Assembly: GCA_905221605.1 (NCBI GenBank)
Contig: CAJNDS010002817.1
Coordinates: forward strand, 197,121-219,620
Length of the DNA: 22,500 nucleotides
From: Symbiodinium natans
Lineage: Eukaryota > Sar > Dinophyceae > Suessiales > Symbiodiniaceae
Direction of reading: 5' to 3'
Each line of letters begins with the position of its first letter. Within the stretch, counting starts at the first letter, position 1. The position numbers and the translations under genes are program-made. The notes under the pieces were generated by a model that had not been told where the DNA came from, ran no database searches, and saw only the letters and a list, made by a program, of their open reading frames with translations. Below are positions 21,930 to 22,500 of this stretch, in pieces.

Positions 21930-22056
21930 GGTTTAGGGTTTAGGGTTTATTTGGGGTTCACGGTTTAGGTTCGGGTTTAGGGTTTAGGGTTTAGGGTTTA
22001 GGGTTCAGGGTTCAGTGTTCAGGGTTGAGGGTTGAGGGTTTAGGGTTTAGGGTTGA
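21930..22056 (+). repeat. TTTAGGG block
   Basis: Forward units with TTCAGGG, TTGAGGG and TTGACGG variants. Confidence 0.85.
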
Positions 22057-22084
22057 CGGTTTGTTCTTGTCATTGATATCCTGC

Positions 22085-22460
22085 ATTGGTTTTAGGGGTA
22101 TAGGTTCATTGTTATCCGCCTTTGGTTGGTTTTAGGAGCATATGTTCATTGTTTTCCTGTGTTGCTCAGCTGCTTGGTTTTCGGGTCATATGTTCATTCT
22201 CGGCGTGTTTTTGTTGGTTAAACGGTTATATGGTCACTGTTATCCTGTTTTGGTTGGTTTAAGGGGTATGTGTTCTCCTGTTTTGGTTGGTTTTCGGGGC
22301 CTGCTATCCTGTTGTGGTTGGTTTTCGGGCTATATGTTCACTGTTATGCTGTTTGGTTGGTTTTAGGGGTACACGTTCACTTTTATCCTGTTTTGGTTCG
22401 TTTTCGGGGTATTTGCTCAGTGTTTTCCCTGGTTGGTTTAGGGTTACGTGATTCCGTTTA
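22085..22460 (+). repeat. Degenerate minisatellite, about ten ~39-bp units
   Basis: The unit is approximately GGTTGGTTTTAGGGGTATA, then TGTTCACTGTTATCCTGTTT. Units start near 22086, 22123, 22174, 22214, 22254, 22281, 22315, 22354, 22395 and 22430; some are shortened. The open frames here (for example from ATG 22142) only follow the repeat and show Cys/Trp/Phe-rich peptides without a domain. Confidence 0.82.
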
Positions 22461-22500
22461 GGGTTTAGGGCTTGGGGTTGCAAGGTTGACCAGTGACCCA

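Noticed and set aside
1-22500. tRNA, rRNA and dinoflagellate spliced-leader genes
   Set aside because: No cloverleaf with matching boxes, no rRNA signature and no copy of the CCATTTTGGCTCAAG core was seen by eye.

Overview
This window is eukaryotic, repeat-dominated nuclear DNA. Arabidopsis-type heptamer repeats (TTTAGGG/CCCTAAA) are scattered through it in both orientations, separated by short unique islands of about 30-900 bases. They are internal copies, not a chromosome end. There is no bacterial-style gene, operon, rRNA or tRNA that I can recognise. The heptamer fits plants, green algae, dinoflagellates, apicomplexans and chromerids. Splice sites inferred below (several GC donors, acceptors mostly AG followed by G, tiny exons) are most like dinoflagellates, so a dinoflagellate or close alveolate relative is my best guess, not a certainty.

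The main result is at 2910-7613 on the + strand. Five short unique islands encode, in the right order and with compatible phases, the diagnostic pieces of a PPPDE/DeSI-type thiol isopeptidase domain: the His motif (AYHTSILIDNVE), YEFGGGGIN, SHRRF, MVHLGST, and the Cys motif (YDMLRKNCNSF). The introns between them (about 0.7-1.7 kb) are largely made of telomere-like repeats and their decay products. So at least some islands among the telomere-like repeats are exons, and the repeats are intronic filler. The N-terminal and C-terminal exons are not securely identified. A second, unnamed + strand gene fragment is suggested at 19850-21111 by three phase-compatible islands followed by looser candidates, including a coiled-coil-like segment (ELEACNEEIASLEKRKQ).

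Between these two lies an almost gene-free block of satellites, one array abutting the next: G-runs (8775-8891); a purine/pyrimidine-skewed region with ~0.9 kb tandem units (8996-12490); a 55-bp array of about 42 units with a partial four-unit higher-order pattern (12491-14800); a 31-bp G+C-rich array (14801-15167); and a 4.3 kb region (15168-19340) made of back-to-back palindromes of a 9-bp AT-rich repeat with G/C-tract borders. That region contains clusters of perfect GGCCAAAT hairpins and has itself been duplicated (15.18-16.95 and 16.95-19.5 kb). A 103-bp inverted-repeat element ends each half of the duplication, and a third, rearranged copy sits at 8902.

The right end (19.76-22.5 kb) returns to telomere-like repeats mixed with exon-like islands, with an 8-mer variant near 21.6 kb, and finishes in a degenerate ~39-bp minisatellite that itself carries a TTTTAGGGG motif.
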